Assembly: GCA_041660925.1 (NCBI GenBank)
Contig: JBAZVI010000010.1
Span: 47,054 to 111,053 of the forward strand
Origin: Elusimicrobiota bacterium
GTDB taxonomy: Bacteria > Elusimicrobiota > Elusimicrobia > UBA1565
Direction of reading: 5' to 3'
Length of the DNA: 64,000 bases
Part shown: positions 50,630 through 60,072 of the stretch, piece by piece
Numbering within the stretch: the first letter of the stretch is position 1
How the letters are laid out: the number at the start of each line of letters is the position of its first letter
The notes under the pieces: model-generated
Database searches by the model: none
What the model was told of the DNA's origin: nothing
The model's input: only the letters and a program-made list of their open reading frames with translations
Translations under genes and position numbers: made by a program

Positions 50630-51373
50630 ATGACGACCCTCAAGAACCTCCTCGTCCTCCTCGGAGCCCTCTTCATCCCCCTGGTCGTCATGGTGGTCGG
50701 GTTCAACGGGTTCCACGCCGGTCCCGCTCCCGCCTACGCGGGATACGGCCTCCTGCTCGCGCTGGCGGCGGTCTTCGGCTTCAAGCGCAACTTCACGGCG
50801 ATGGGCCTCTACCTGGGGAGCGTGTTCGTCCTCATGATCGTCTACCCCAAGCTGGCGGGGCTCGAGTCCTACGGGCGGGAAGGGCGGATGCTGGGGCAGC
50901 TCTCCGAGCTGCGCATGCATCTGGAGGAACTCAAGGCCGCGCAGGGAGCCTACCCGGCGACGGCGGAGGCTCTGGCCGCGAAGCCGCTCGACCTCCTCGA
51001 CGGGCATTCCGTGACGAGCGCCGTCGAGAGCGTGCGCCTGCCGCCCGAAGCGTACCTCGCGCCTCCCTCCGCGCCGGAGACGGAGCTCCTCGCAGTGGTC
51101 GTCCGGGCGCAGGGGAGCGAGCGTGAATACCGCCGGTTCTGGAGCCGTGAGGAGCGGACGCCCATCCTGCTCTATCCCGGCGGCACCTACGCGTACGAGG
51201 TCCGCCGGGGGCAGGGGGTCGCGTTCATCGCGAGCGGGACGGTGACGGTGCCGCTGCCGCCCGACTTCAAGGTCGACGGCGGCGCCTACGTCTACGACTC
51301 CGCGACCGGACAGGTCTTCATCAACTGCACCCACGACCGCCGCCAGCAGGTCGAGCCCTGGTGGACGTTCTGA
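50630..51373 (+). CDS. Membrane protein with pseudopilin-like globular domain
   Basis: This 247-residue protein has two to three membrane segments (LLVLLGALFIPLVVMVVGF; YGLLLALAAVFGF; LYLGSVFVLMIVYP) followed by an alpha-beta domain. LGQLSELRMHLEELKAAQGA, then YPATAEAL resembles the start of a type II pseudopilin globular domain, and the end DGGAYVYDSATGQVFINCTH is like pilin C-termini seen in Elusimicrobiota. It lacks a prepilin leader with the Gly-Phe-Glu cleavage site, so it is not a normal pilin. It lies just right of the island and two bases from the next gene. Confidence 0.6.
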   Translation: MTTLKNLLVLLGALFIPLVVMVVGFNGFHAGPAPAYAGYGLLLALAAVFGFKRNFTAMGLYLGSVFVLMIVYPKLAGLESYGREGRMLGQLSELRMHLEELKAAQGAYPATAEALAAKPLDLLDGHSVTSAVESVRLPPEAYLAPPSAPETELLAVVVRAQGSEREYRRFWSREERTPILLYPGGTYAYEVRRGQGVAFIASGTVTVPLPPDFKVDGGAYVYDSATGQVFINCTHDRRQQVEPWWTF

Positions 51374-51375
51374 GC

Positions 51376-52785
51376 ATGCCTTCATCGCGCCGCTTGTCCC
51401 GCGCGCTCCTCGTCGTCTTCATCCTGGGCGCCGTCCCTTCGGAGCTCCGCGCCGAGCCGTTCGCCCGGGAGGACTGGGTCCTCTCGGTCGAGCCCACGCA
51501 TCTCGACTATTTCGGCATCAACCACTGGGGCGTGACCAACTTCGACCTGGCGTTCCGCGGGGTCCAGCGCGGCAAACGCCAGCTCGAGAGCTCGTACGTC
51601 GACAACTGGCGCTTCGGCACCGAGACGGGCGGCCTGCGCGGGATCGGCATGCGCACGGCGAGCTCCATGCTCGATTTCGCCCTGTTCGTCGGGCCGCAGA
51701 ACTTCGACCACGTCCTGGCCCACGACTCCCGGGCCCGGGAGCTCTCGCGCGACTATCCCGGCAGTCACCGGTTCGTCAGCAAGCGCTTCAGCCAGGTCCT
51801 GCCGGTCTATTTCGGCGGCAAGGAGCTGGACTCGCAGACCGAGAACAACACCAACGGTCGGGGCGGCGCGGACCTGGGGATGCTGACGAACAGCACGATC
51901 TGGGAGATGCACAACCAGTTCGCCTACTTCGCCGGCAAGAAGATCCTGGTCGAGGGGGAGGCGAACTCCGCGCAGCTGACGGGCGTCATCTTCCACCGCC
52001 TGCTCATGCTGCAGACGGACTGGAGGGAGCCCGGTCAGGCCTGCGTGGCCTCCCACATGGGCGCGGGCGGGACGACGCCGGCGCAGTGCCTGGGGGACAC
52101 CGGCAGCGCCGGGGACTACAGCAACTACCTCCTGGACCTCAACTCCGGCCGCTACGGGGTCGCGAACGTCGAGGATTACCGACTCAAGATCGCCGACCTG
52201 AAGCGGGCCAACCGACTGCAGTTCCTCGACCCGGTCTTCCTCGTCGCGGCCTACCGCTACGGGGCGGACTACATCGGGCACGCGCAGAACCGCTCGCGCA
52301 TCCCGATGATCCCGATCCCCGGTACGGAGCTGGGCTATCTGCCGGGCCTGCGGATCGACCTCTCGCCTTTCGGCATCGAGTACATCCAGGACAATTACTT
52401 CCGCTATAAGAAGACGCTTGTGAACCTGTTCTGGACCCGGGGCGACAACCGCTACGAACGGCGCCTGGGCGCCGGCGTCGACGTGGACGGCATCCCTCTC
52501 GGCGGGGGCGTCACCGGCGGGGTGTTCGGCCAGCTCTACAAGCAGCCGATGGTGAACCGGATCTCCGACACCTCGTCGCTGTCGGCCGCCGAGGTGGGGA
52601 TCCTGCACAACGTCTACAATTATGGGGCCAGTCTGAGGGTGCCGGTGCGGAGCTTCGGCGACAAGGGCGACCCGAAGGAGTTCATCCTCACGCTCAAGGC
52701 CGGGCGCAAGAACACGGGCTGGGTCCCCGGCGAGTACATCCGGGGCTCCACGTACGTGGAGACGGGCATCGGTTTCCATCTCTAG
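51376..52785 (+). CDS. Exported protein, probably outer-membrane beta-barrel
   Basis: The ATG at 51376 gives 469 residues beginning with a signal peptide (LSRALLVVFILGAVPSELRA). The rest is beta-rich with alternating aromatic residues and ends FVET-like in YVETGIGFHL, whose terminal hydrophobic residues are typical of outer-membrane barrels. No family recognised. The TAG stop is formed by the TA and first G of the palindromic element at 52783. Probably co-transcribed with the upstream gene. Confidence 0.6.
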   Translation: MPSSRRLSRALLVVFILGAVPSELRAEPFAREDWVLSVEPTHLDYFGINHWGVTNFDLAFRGVQRGKRQLESSYVDNWRFGTETGGLRGIGMRTASSMLDFALFVGPQNFDHVLAHDSRARELSRDYPGSHRFVSKRFSQVLPVYFGGKELDSQTENNTNGRGGADLGMLTNSTIWEMHNQFAYFAGKKILVEGEANSAQLTGVIFHRLLMLQTDWREPGQACVASHMGAGGTTPAQCLGDTGSAGDYSNYLLDLNSGRYGVANVEDYRLKIADLKRANRLQFLDPVFLVAAYRYGADYIGHAQNRSRIPMIPIPGTELGYLPGLRIDLSPFGIEYIQDNYFRYKKTLVNLFWTRGDNRYERRLGAGVDVDGIPLGGGVTGGVFGQLYKQPMVNRISDTSSLSAAEVGILHNVYNYGASLRVPVRSFGDKGDPKEFILTLKAGRKNTGWVPGEYIRGSTYVETGIGFHL

Positions 52786-52943
52786 AGCCCATCCGAAAAC
52801 CTATTTCTACTGCAATCGCGGCTTTCGGGCTGCGACATTGTTGCTCGGGGCTTGCGTAGCCCTGCTACGCCGCGCCCCTGCGCGCCGCGTCTCGCTCCGA
52901 AACCCGCGATTTCGTCACAAAAGAGGCTTCCGGATGGGCTCTA
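52783..52943. mobile_element. MITE-like element with nested palindromes, TA-flanked
   Basis: GAGCCCATCCG at the left end (52785) is inverted at the right end (to 52941), with TA outside both, giving 15-bp symmetry TCTAGAGCCCATCCG. Inside, AATCGCGGCTTTCGG pairs with CCGAAACCCGCGATT, and GCGTAGCCCTGCTACGC forms a central hairpin. Its right end is about 60 bases from the pepF start. Confidence 0.75.
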
Positions 52944-53004
52944 GAAGATTTGCTATCGTCGGGGTACATCCGGCTCCGACGGAACCCCGGATGAGGAGCC
53001 TCGC

Positions 53005-54900
53005 ATGAACCGATCCCGCTGGACCTCCCTCCTCCTCGCTATGGCCATCCTAACCTCCCTGAGTTCGACGTCCGGCGCCGATGAGCGCGCCGGCGTCCCC
53101 GAGAAGTACAAGTGGAACACCGCCGACCTCTACGCGAACGAGGCGGCGTGGACCGCGCAGAAGGACGACATCGCCGCCCGCATCCCCAAGCTCGCCGAGT
53201 TCCAGGGGAAGCTGGGCGTCTCGGCCGAGGGCTTCTTCACGGCCCTCTCGACCCTGATGGACCTCGACCGCGACCTCGCGCGGCTGCAGACCTACGCCTC
53301 GATGCGCAGCGACGAGGACACCCGGGAGAACCGGCCCCGCGAGATGAAGCAGGTCTCCGAGGACCTCGTCGTGAAGTTCGTGTCCGCGGCGGCGTACCTG
53401 CGTCCCGAAGTCCTCGCCCTGGGCGAGGCCAAGGTCCGCGGCTTCGTCGCGGCCGAGCCGCGCCTGAAGCCCTACGTCCCGTGGCTCGACGACATCCTGC
53501 GCGCCGCGCCCCACACGATGAGCGCCCCCGAGGAGAAGGTCGCGGCCGAGGCCGCGGCCATGGCGCAGGGCGCCTCCAACGTCTACAACACCTTCACCAA
53601 CGCGGACATGCCGTACCCCGAGGTGACGCTCTCCTCGGGCAAGAAGGTCCGCCTCGACGCCTCGGCCTACACCGAGTACCGAGCCGCGACCGACCGCGGC
53701 GACCGCACCAAGGTCTTCCAGGCGTTCTGGGCGCGCCACAAGGACTTCGAGCGCACTCTGGGGACGACGCTGGACGCCCACGTGAAGACGCACGTCTTCG
53801 ACAAGATCGTCCACACGTTCTCGAGCTGCCTCGAGGCGGCGCTCTTCGGCTCCAACGTCCAGCCGAGCGTCTACACGCAGCTCATCGCGGACGTCCACAA
53901 GAACCTACCCACGCTGCACCGCTACCTCCAGCTGCGAAAGCGCATGATGGGGGTCGACGTGCTGCGCTACGAGGACCTCTACGCGCCGATCCTCAAGGAG
54001 ATCGACCTCAAGTACAGCCCTGAGGAGGCCAAGGACCTCGTCCTGAAGGCCGTGGCGCCTCTGGGACCGCAGTACGCCGCGGACCTCCAGACGAGCTACG
54101 AGAACCGCTGGGTGGACTTCATGCCGACGACGGGCAAGAAGGCCGGCGCCTACTCGACCGGCGCCTACGGCGTGCACCCCTACCAGCTCCAGAACTTCAC
54201 CGGGAGCTACGAGGAGGTCTCGACGCTGGCCCACGAATCCGGGCATTCGATGCACACCTTCCTCTCGGACAAGCACCAGCCCTATCCGACCCACGACTAC
54301 CGCATCTTCGTGGCGGAGGTGGCCTCGACCTTGAACGAGAACCTGCTCCTCCACCACATGCTCACGAAGACCAAGGACAAGGACACCCGCCTCTTCCTGC
54401 TCGGGAGCTACCTCGACGGGCTGCGCACGACGCTCTTCCGGCAGACGCTCTTCGCCGAGTTCGAGCTGCGCATCCACGAGCTCTCGGAGAAGGGCGAGCC
54501 GCTGACCGGCGAGAAGCTCACGGAGCTCTACCGCGGCCTGCTCAAGGAGTACTACGGCGACGCCGCGGGAGTCTGCAAGATCGACGACCTCTACGGCATC
54601 GAGTGGGCCTACATCCCGCACTTCTACTACGACTTCTACGTCTACCAGTACGCGACGAGCATCACGGCCTCGGCGCAGATCGCGGCGAACATGCGGGCCG
54701 ACGCCGCGGCGAAGAAGCCGACGACGAAGAGCCGCGACGCCTACCTCAAGATGCTCTCCTCGGGCTCGTCGAAGTACCCCATCGAGCTCCTCAAGGACGC
54801 CGGGGTGGACATGAACACCTCGGGCCCGTTCAACGCGGCCATCCAGGAGATGAACGCGACGATGGACGAGATGGAGAAGCTGCTGGCCCAGAAGAAATAG
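53005..54900 (+). CDS. pepF: Oligoendopeptidase F (M3B), exported
   Basis: This 631-residue zinc peptidase has the M3 motif HESGH (His410, Glu411, His414), preceded by STLA, with FVAEVASTLNE downstream providing the third ligand; usual members have HELGH or HESGH. PepF enzymes cleave peptides of roughly 7-20 residues. Most are cytoplasmic, but this one starts with MNRSRWTSLLLAMAILTSLS, a likely signal peptide, so it probably acts in the periplasm. AGGAG lies 7-8 bases before the ATG. A good terminator follows. Confidence 0.9.
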   Translation: MNRSRWTSLLLAMAILTSLSSTSGADERAGVPEKYKWNTADLYANEAAWTAQKDDIAARIPKLAEFQGKLGVSAEGFFTALSTLMDLDRDLARLQTYASMRSDEDTRENRPREMKQVSEDLVVKFVSAAAYLRPEVLALGEAKVRGFVAAEPRLKPYVPWLDDILRAAPHTMSAPEEKVAAEAAAMAQGASNVYNTFTNADMPYPEVTLSSGKKVRLDASAYTEYRAATDRGDRTKVFQAFWARHKDFERTLGTTLDAHVKTHVFDKIVHTFSSCLEAALFGSNVQPSVYTQLIADVHKNLPTLHRYLQLRKRMMGVDVLRYEDLYAPILKEIDLKYSPEEAKDLVLKAVAPLGPQYAADLQTSYENRWVDFMPTTGKKAGAYSTGAYGVHPYQLQNFTGSYEEVSTLAHESGHSMHTFLSDKHQPYPTHDYRIFVAEVASTLNENLLLHHMLTKTKDKDTRLFLLGSYLDGLRTTLFRQTLFAEFELRIHELSEKGEPLTGEKLTELYRGLLKEYYGDAAGVCKIDDLYGIEWAYIPHFYYDFYVYQYATSITASAQIAANMRADAAAKKPTTKSRDAYLKMLSSGSSKYPIELLKDAGVDMNTSGPFNAAIQEMNATMDEMEKLLAQKK

Positions 54901-54921
54901 GCCGAAGCTTCGGGTCCCGCG

Positions 54922-54956
54922 AGAAACGGCCCCTCATGGGGCCGTTTCTGTTTGTT
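54922..54956 (+). terminator. Rho-independent terminator of pepF
   Basis: AGAAACGGCCCC/GGGGCCGTTTCT (12 bp) with a TCAT loop, followed by GTTTGTT. Confidence 0.8.
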
Positions 54957-54982
54957 ACATTTACTGCTAAGCTCTCCAGAGG

Positions 54983-56137
54983 ATGGGACAGGAAACTCAG
55001 GGACTCTCCGGCGCGGCCCTCATCGTCGACGACGACCCCTCCATCCTCAAGTTCTGCCGGCGGGCCCTCGAGACGACGGGGCTGCGCGTATCGACGGCTT
55101 CGAAGACCGCGGAGGCCTGGGAGCTCCTCGGCCGAGAGGAGTTCGACTTCGTCCTGACCGACATCCAGCTCGAGGACGCCTCCGCGGGGGTGCGCTTCAT
55201 CGAGGACCTTCACGCCCGCCGTCCGGAGCTGGACGTGGTGATGATGACCGGCGCGCCCTCGCTCGAGAGCGCCCTGCCGTCCTTGCGCAGCGGCGCCTTC
55301 GACTATCTCGTGAAGCCGTTCAAGCTCGACCATCTCCAGAACGTCGCGCGCCGCCTCCTGGAGCTGCGGCGCATGCGCCGCGAGCTCGACCGGGAGAAGG
55401 CGCTGCGCAGAGAGCTCGAGGACGCCTACGCCGAGCTGCGCAAGGTGGAGCGCGTGAAGACGGCGATCCTCGCTCGCGTGAGCCACGAGCTCCGCACGCC
55501 GCTCTCGATCGCGGGCATGGCCGCCGAGCTCCTCGCCGGCGAGGCGGGGGGGGAGGGGCGGAAGCTCGCCGAGCAGCCCCGGGGAGCGCTCGCGCGCCTG
55601 CGCGGGAGCGTCGAGGACCTGCTCCTCTTCGCGCACGTGGCCGCCAGCGGCCTCGAGATCGAGCGTAAGGAGACGGACCTCTTCAAGCTCCTCGAGGAGG
55701 TCGTCGAAGAGAATCGCCCGGCGAGCGCGGAGCGGAACCTGAGCGTGGAGCTCTCCATGGGCGGAGAGCGCCGCCTGCTCTCGGCCGATGCCGGGCTGCT
55801 GCGTCAGGCCTTCAGCCGCCTCCTGCAGAACGCGGTCCGCTTCAACCATAACGATGGGAGCATCCGGGTCCGGCTCGAGCATTCTCCGGAGGATACCCGC
55901 GTCGCCTTCTTCAACACGGGCACGGAGATCCCGAAAGAGGAGCAGGACCGCGTCTTCGAGGGCTTCTATCAGGTCGCGGAGCATATGACGCGCGAGACCG
56001 GCGGCATGGGCGTGGGCCTGGCCATGGTGCGCCGCATCGTCGAAGCCCACGGGGGGAGCGTCGAGATCCAGAGCTCCTCGGAGGGGGGGACCACGTTCGC
56101 CGTGCGGTTCCCCGCGCCGCCCGTCCGGACCGTCTGA
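54983..56137 (+). CDS. Receiver-histidine kinase hybrid
   Basis: This 384-residue protein has a receiver domain (Asp16-18, phosphoacceptor Asp60 in LTDIQ, Lys111), a coiled linker, HisKA with His168 (SHELRTPLS), and a HATPase domain with QNAVRFNHN and GGMGVGLAMVRRI. The G1 box reads NTGTEIP rather than DxGxG, so the adenine-contacting Asp is Asn, a variant also seen in other kinases. No membrane or sensor domain is present. It is followed by a two-receiver DNA-binding regulator that may be its partner. Confidence 0.85.
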   Translation: MGQETQGLSGAALIVDDDPSILKFCRRALETTGLRVSTASKTAEAWELLGREEFDFVLTDIQLEDASAGVRFIEDLHARRPELDVVMMTGAPSLESALPSLRSGAFDYLVKPFKLDHLQNVARRLLELRRMRRELDREKALRRELEDAYAELRKVERVKTAILARVSHELRTPLSIAGMAAELLAGEAGGEGRKLAEQPRGALARLRGSVEDLLLFAHVAASGLEIERKETDLFKLLEEVVEENRPASAERNLSVELSMGGERRLLSADAGLLRQAFSRLLQNAVRFNHNDGSIRVRLEHSPEDTRVAFFNTGTEIPKEEQDRVFEGFYQVAEHMTRETGGMGVGLAMVRRIVEAHGGSVEIQSSSEGGTTFAVRFPAPPVRTV

Positions 56138-56154
56138 ACCCGGCGGCGGCCGGC

Positions 56155-56207
56155 TGTGACTTCGGTCACAGATTCCCCTTGCGCAAACCCGGGCCCGGGT
56201 CTATATA
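56155..56207 (+). promoter_or_regulatory. CRP/FNR-type operator and promoter
   Basis: TGTGACTTCGGTCACA (56155-56170) fits TGTGA-N6-TCACA exactly and can also fold as a hairpin with a cUUCGg tetraloop. Downstream, TTGCGC (56179-56184), 17 bases containing the palindrome ACCCGGGCCCGGGT, and TATATA (56202-56207) make a promoter. It would drive the regulator at 56240, perhaps under cAMP control by the cyclase at 18651. Confidence 0.5.
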
Positions 56208-56239
56208 TATGAGTGCGCGTTCGTGGTGGCGCGCGGCCC

Positions 56240-57343
56240 ATGGCCGAAAGACCGGACTCGCCTCTCATCCTGGTCGCCGAAGACCATGACCTCACGCGGC
56301 GCATGCTGGTGCGCTGCCTGAAGCCGCTCTCCCCGCGCGTGCTCGAAACCGGCAGCGGGGCCGAGCTCCTCGAACTCATCGCGCGCGAGGCGCCGGCGCT
56401 CGTCGCCCTCGACCTCGACCTCTCGGACGGTCCCCGGGGGGTCGCGCTCTGCCGGGCCGTGCGCGCGGCCGCGCGCGGCGCCTCCACCCGCATCATCGCC
56501 GGGACCACCTACGAGCACAACGTCCGGACCAAGATCGAGCTGCTGCAGGCGGGCGCGGACACCTACTTCCAGAAGGACGAGCCCGTCGGCGAGCTGCTCA
56601 TCGCGGCGCGCATGCTCCTCGAGCCCTCCCCGGCGGTCCGCCGGGAGCTGAGCGCGCCGACGGTCCTCCTCATCGACGACGACGAGGGGCAGCTCGAGGG
56701 GCTCTCGACGGCTTTCCGCCTGCAGGGCTTCGCGCCCCGCACGGCCCTGAGCGCGCCGATCGCCATCCTCCACGTCCTCGAGGCCCGGCCCGACGCCGTG
56801 CTCCTCGACTACGCGATGCCCAAGCTCAACGGCCTCGAGGCGCTGCGCATCCTGCGCTCCCTGCCCGGCACGGGCGACGTGCCCATCCTCATGCTGACGG
56901 CGAAGGACGACCTGGACCTCGAGGCCCTCTGCCTGCGCGAGGGGGCCGACGGCTACCTCGTGAAAGGGAAGCAGGGCTGGGGGGACATCCCGACCGGCGT
57001 GCGCAACCTCCTGCGCCGGCTCAAGGAGGACGGGAACGCTCCGCTCAGCGCCCCGCGCCTCAGCGTGGACCCGCTGCGCCGCCTCGCCTTCGTGGACGGG
57101 GAGCCGGTGCGGCTCACCCGCCAGGACCTCGACTTCCTCTCCTACCTCATGCGCCGCAGCCCCCGCACGGTGACCTGGCGCGAGCTCCAGCTGGAGATCG
57201 GGGGCTTCGCTCAGTCGGAGCTCCGCGACGGCACGGTCCCCATCATCGAGACGGCGCTCGCGCGTCTGCGCACGAAGCTGGGACCCGTGAGCCACTACCT
57301 CGGCGTCGAGCGCAACGTCGGCGTCCTCTTCGTCCCCGGGTAG
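56240..57343 (+). CDS. Two-receiver transcriptional regulator with winged helix (OmpR/PhoB type)
   Basis: The ATG at 56240 is chosen because the candidate promoter starts transcription near 56214; a GTG at 56213 is too early. The 367-residue protein has receiver 1 (about 8-125, phosphoacceptor region ALDLDLSDG at 56-64), receiver 2 (about 137-250, LIDDDEGQ and VLLDYAMPKLNG) and a C-terminal winged helix (about 268-365, GEPVRLTRQDLDFLSYLM, then RLRTKLG). It should bind DNA as a phosphorylation-controlled regulator, probably with the kinase at 54983. Confidence 0.85.
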   Translation: MAERPDSPLILVAEDHDLTRRMLVRCLKPLSPRVLETGSGAELLELIAREAPALVALDLDLSDGPRGVALCRAVRAAARGASTRIIAGTTYEHNVRTKIELLQAGADTYFQKDEPVGELLIAARMLLEPSPAVRRELSAPTVLLIDDDEGQLEGLSTAFRLQGFAPRTALSAPIAILHVLEARPDAVLLDYAMPKLNGLEALRILRSLPGTGDVPILMLTAKDDLDLEALCLREGADGYLVKGKQGWGDIPTGVRNLLRRLKEDGNAPLSAPRLSVDPLRRLAFVDGEPVRLTRQDLDFLSYLMRRSPRTVTWRELQLEIGGFAQSELRDGTVPIIETALARLRTKLGPVSHYLGVERNVGVLFVPG

Positions 57344-57380
57344 CCGCGGATCCCCCGGGGGCATGCCGGGTCATAATGTC

Positions 57381-57419
57381 TATAATGCGCTCCGGACCCC
57401 GTGGGCGGGGTCCGGAGGG
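57381..57419 (+). promoter_or_regulatory. Promoter -10 and hairpin covering the ribosome-binding site
   Basis: TATAAT (57381-57386) is followed at once by CTCCGGACCCC (57390-57400) pairing perfectly with GGGGTCCGGAG (57407-57417). The Shine-Dalgarno GGAGGG (57414-57419) for the SDR is partly within the 3' arm, so the hairpin could block translation. Confidence 0.55.
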
Positions 57420-57424
57420 TCTTT

Positions 57425-58204
57425 ATGGGACTGCGGGTCTTGATCACCGGCGCGAGCTCGGGTTTCGGCCGCGAGCTGGCCGTCCAGCTCGGGCGGGAGG
57501 GCTGCCGGCTCGCGCTCACCGGCCGGCGCGCCGAGCGCCTGAGGGAGACCGCGGCCCTCGCGCGGGAGGCGGGCGCCTCCGAGGTGCTCGAGCTCGTCGG
57601 CGGCGTCGAGGACCGCGCGGCCGTCGCGCGCCACGGCGCGGCGGTCCGCGAGCGCTTCGGCGGGCTCGACTGGGCGATCCTCAACGCCGGGATCTCGAAG
57701 TCGGGCAGCGCGCGCGAGCGCTTCGCGGTCTCCGACTACCGCGAGGTCTACGAGACCAACGTCTTCGGCGTCCTGAACTGGATCGAGGAGGTCCTGCCCG
57801 GCATGCGCGCGGCGGGAGCGGGGGTCCTCGTCGGGGTCTCGAGCCTGGCGGGCTACCGCGGCCTGCCCCACTCCGGGCCCTACGGCTCGAGCAAGGCGGC
57901 GCTCACGGCCATCCTCGAGTCTCTGCGCACGGCCCTGCGCGGCACCGGCGTGGACGTCGTCACGGTCTGTCCCGGCTTCGTGCGCACGGAGCTGACCGCG
58001 CGCTGGAAACCCCAGGACATGCCCTTCCTCATGGAGCCCGCGGACGCCGTGCGCGTCATGATCAAAGGCATCAAGGCGCGGCGCACGGTCGTGCACTTCC
58101 CCTGGCCGTTCTCGCACTTCGTGAAGTACATCCTGAGGAACACCCCCGACTTCATCTTCGACCGCGTCGCCGCCAAGGCGACGCGCCGCCGGACGAAAGA
58201 CTGA
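57425..58204 (+). CDS. Short-chain dehydrogenase/reductase
   Basis: The ATG at 57425, 5 bases after GGAGGG, gives 259 residues with GASSGFG (9-15), NAG (87-89), the catalytic serine region VSSLAG (139-140) and Tyr153/Lys157 in YGSSK. TGRRAERL after the second strand suggests NADPH. It belongs to the classical SDRs that reduce or oxidise diverse alcohols and ketones; the substrate is unknown. It is convergent with the SEC-C gene across a shared terminator. Confidence 0.87.
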   Translation: MGLRVLITGASSGFGRELAVQLGREGCRLALTGRRAERLRETAALAREAGASEVLELVGGVEDRAAVARHGAAVRERFGGLDWAILNAGISKSGSARERFAVSDYREVYETNVFGVLNWIEEVLPGMRAAGAGVLVGVSSLAGYRGLPHSGPYGSSKAALTAILESLRTALRGTGVDVVTVCPGFVRTELTARWKPQDMPFLMEPADAVRVMIKGIKARRTVVHFPWPFSHFVKYILRNTPDFIFDRVAAKATRRRTKD

Positions 58205-58205
58205 A

Positions 58206-58242
58206 AAGAGAAGACGCCCGCTTTCGGCGGGCGTCTTCTCTT
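58206..58242. terminator. Bidirectional terminator
   Basis: AAGAGAAGACGCCCGC (58206-58221) pairs with its complement at 58227-58242 around a 5-base loop. The arms begin with A-rich and end with T-rich sequence, serving both converging genes. Confidence 0.8.
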
Positions 58243-58258
58243 GGGGTCTGCGGCGAGG

Positions 58259-58702
<444 letters not shown>

Positions 58703-58757
58703 GGGTATTCTCCTGAGTGACTTGATTATCCAATAGTATCCGCGGCGGGGGCAAATG

Positions 58758-60017
58758 CTACCTGCGCTTGCGCAGCGCCTCGAGGTGGCGCAGGTACAGG
58801 GGATAGATCGCGGCGGAGTCCGACTGGAGCGTGTGCACGAAGAAACTCTCACGGACGGCGTTCCGCAGGCCTGCTTCGGAGCGCGCGGCTTCCCGCAACG
58901 GACCGGGGGCGAGGGCTTCGGCGCGCGAGAGGAGGGCCAGGACGCGCTCGGAGAGCGCCCCCGGCGTTCCCAAGTGCGCCTGGACCTGGAGGGCGGAAAG
59001 GGCGTAGAGCAGGACCGTCCCGGATTCCTCGCGCGCGCTCGTCTTCGACGCGGCGTCGGCGAGGGCCCGCGCGCGCGCGGCGGCCAAGGCCGCGGGACCG
59101 GCGGAGAGGGCGGTGCCGGCTCCGACGGGGCAGGCGGCGAGGGCGGAGAGCACGACGTGGGCGGCCAGCGGATTGCAGCGCGGAAACCAGTGGACGCCGT
59201 CGGCGAAGGCCGCCGCGCACGGCGAGGCGGCGAAGGCCGCGTGGAGGTCGGCGAGGCAGGCGCCCTCCTCTCGTGCGACGCGCGCGATGAGCGCGTTCGT
59301 CGAGGCGGAGGCCCGCTCCGGCTCCGCGGCCGACTCGAGCTCCTCGGGGGAGGGGGGCAGGCGCGCGTCGAGCGGGAGAGTGCAGAGGACGACGGGAACG
59401 CGCCGCGCGCGGGCGGCGCGGATCATCGCGCGCAGGGAGTCCTCATGGCGTCGCAGACGGCGCGCGCGGCGCAGGGCGGTCTCGTCGTCGACGAGCGCGC
59501 GCAGGCGCAGGAGGCCCTCTCGCAGGCGCGCCGCGAGGCGTTCGGCGCGCCCGCAGAGGATCGCGCGGCCCTCGTTGTGCCCGCTCAAGACGACGAGCGC
59601 GTCGGGGGAGTGCTCCAGCGCTTCCCGCGCCACGCTCACGATGCGGGAGGAGTCATAGGCGCCCATCCCGGCGTTGACGTGCTCGAGGCGCTCGCCGGGG
59701 TGCAGGAGCGCGCGGCCCTCCCGCTCGAACGCGTCGCCGCCGGGTCCGCCGTAGAGGATCGAGGCGGCCGACTCTCCGACGACGAAGAGTCGGAAGACGC
59801 CCGCGGGCTTGGGGTCCCGGAAGGGAACGGTGATGGCGTTGGGGCGGACCGGCCGGCAGGACGCTGCGCCGTCCGGCTGGGGCGCGGCGGAGAAGAAGGG
59901 AAGGCGGACGTCCTCGCAGAGGTAGCGCTCGAGGTCCTGGGCGGCTGGGCGCGTCGTCGAGGCGGCGAGCAGGAGCAGGGGCAAGACCGTCCGTGCGATC
60001 GTCCGGATGCGCTCCAA
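58758..60017 (-). CDS. SGNH/GDSL-hydrolase-like exported protein
   Basis: The TTG at 60017, 7 bases after GGGAGGG, gives 419 residues with an N-terminal hydrophobic signal (IARTVLPLLLLAAS); any upstream start would run into the tRNA-Ser. The SGNH blocks are FVVGESAASI (serine block, GES for GDS), NAGMGAYDS (Gly block), LVVLSGHNEG (Asn block) and DGVHWFPRCN (catalytic Asp/His), so a catalytic triad is plausible. A helical region of about 120 residues follows. Similar proteins act as esterases or acyl transferases on polysaccharides; the substrate is unknown. Confidence 0.7.
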   Translation of the reverse strand: MERIRTIARTVLPLLLLAASTTRPAAQDLERYLCEDVRLPFFSAAPQPDGAASCRPVRPNAITVPFRDPKPAGVFRLFVVGESAASILYGGPGGDAFEREGRALLHPGERLEHVNAGMGAYDSSRIVSVAREALEHSPDALVVLSGHNEGRAILCGRAERLAARLREGLLRLRALVDDETALRRARRLRRHEDSLRAMIRAARARRVPVVLCTLPLDARLPPSPEELESAAEPERASASTNALIARVAREEGACLADLHAAFAASPCAAAFADGVHWFPRCNPLAAHVVLSALAACPVGAGTALSAGPAALAAARARALADAASKTSAREESGTVLLYALSALQVQAHLGTPGALSERVLALLSRAEALAPGPLREAARSEAGLRNAVRESFFVHTLQSDSAAIYPLYLRHLEALRKRR

Positions 60018-60072
60018 GGATTCGCCCTCCCATGAAAATCGCCCCGCCTTTTCGGCGGGGCGGCATTCAAAC

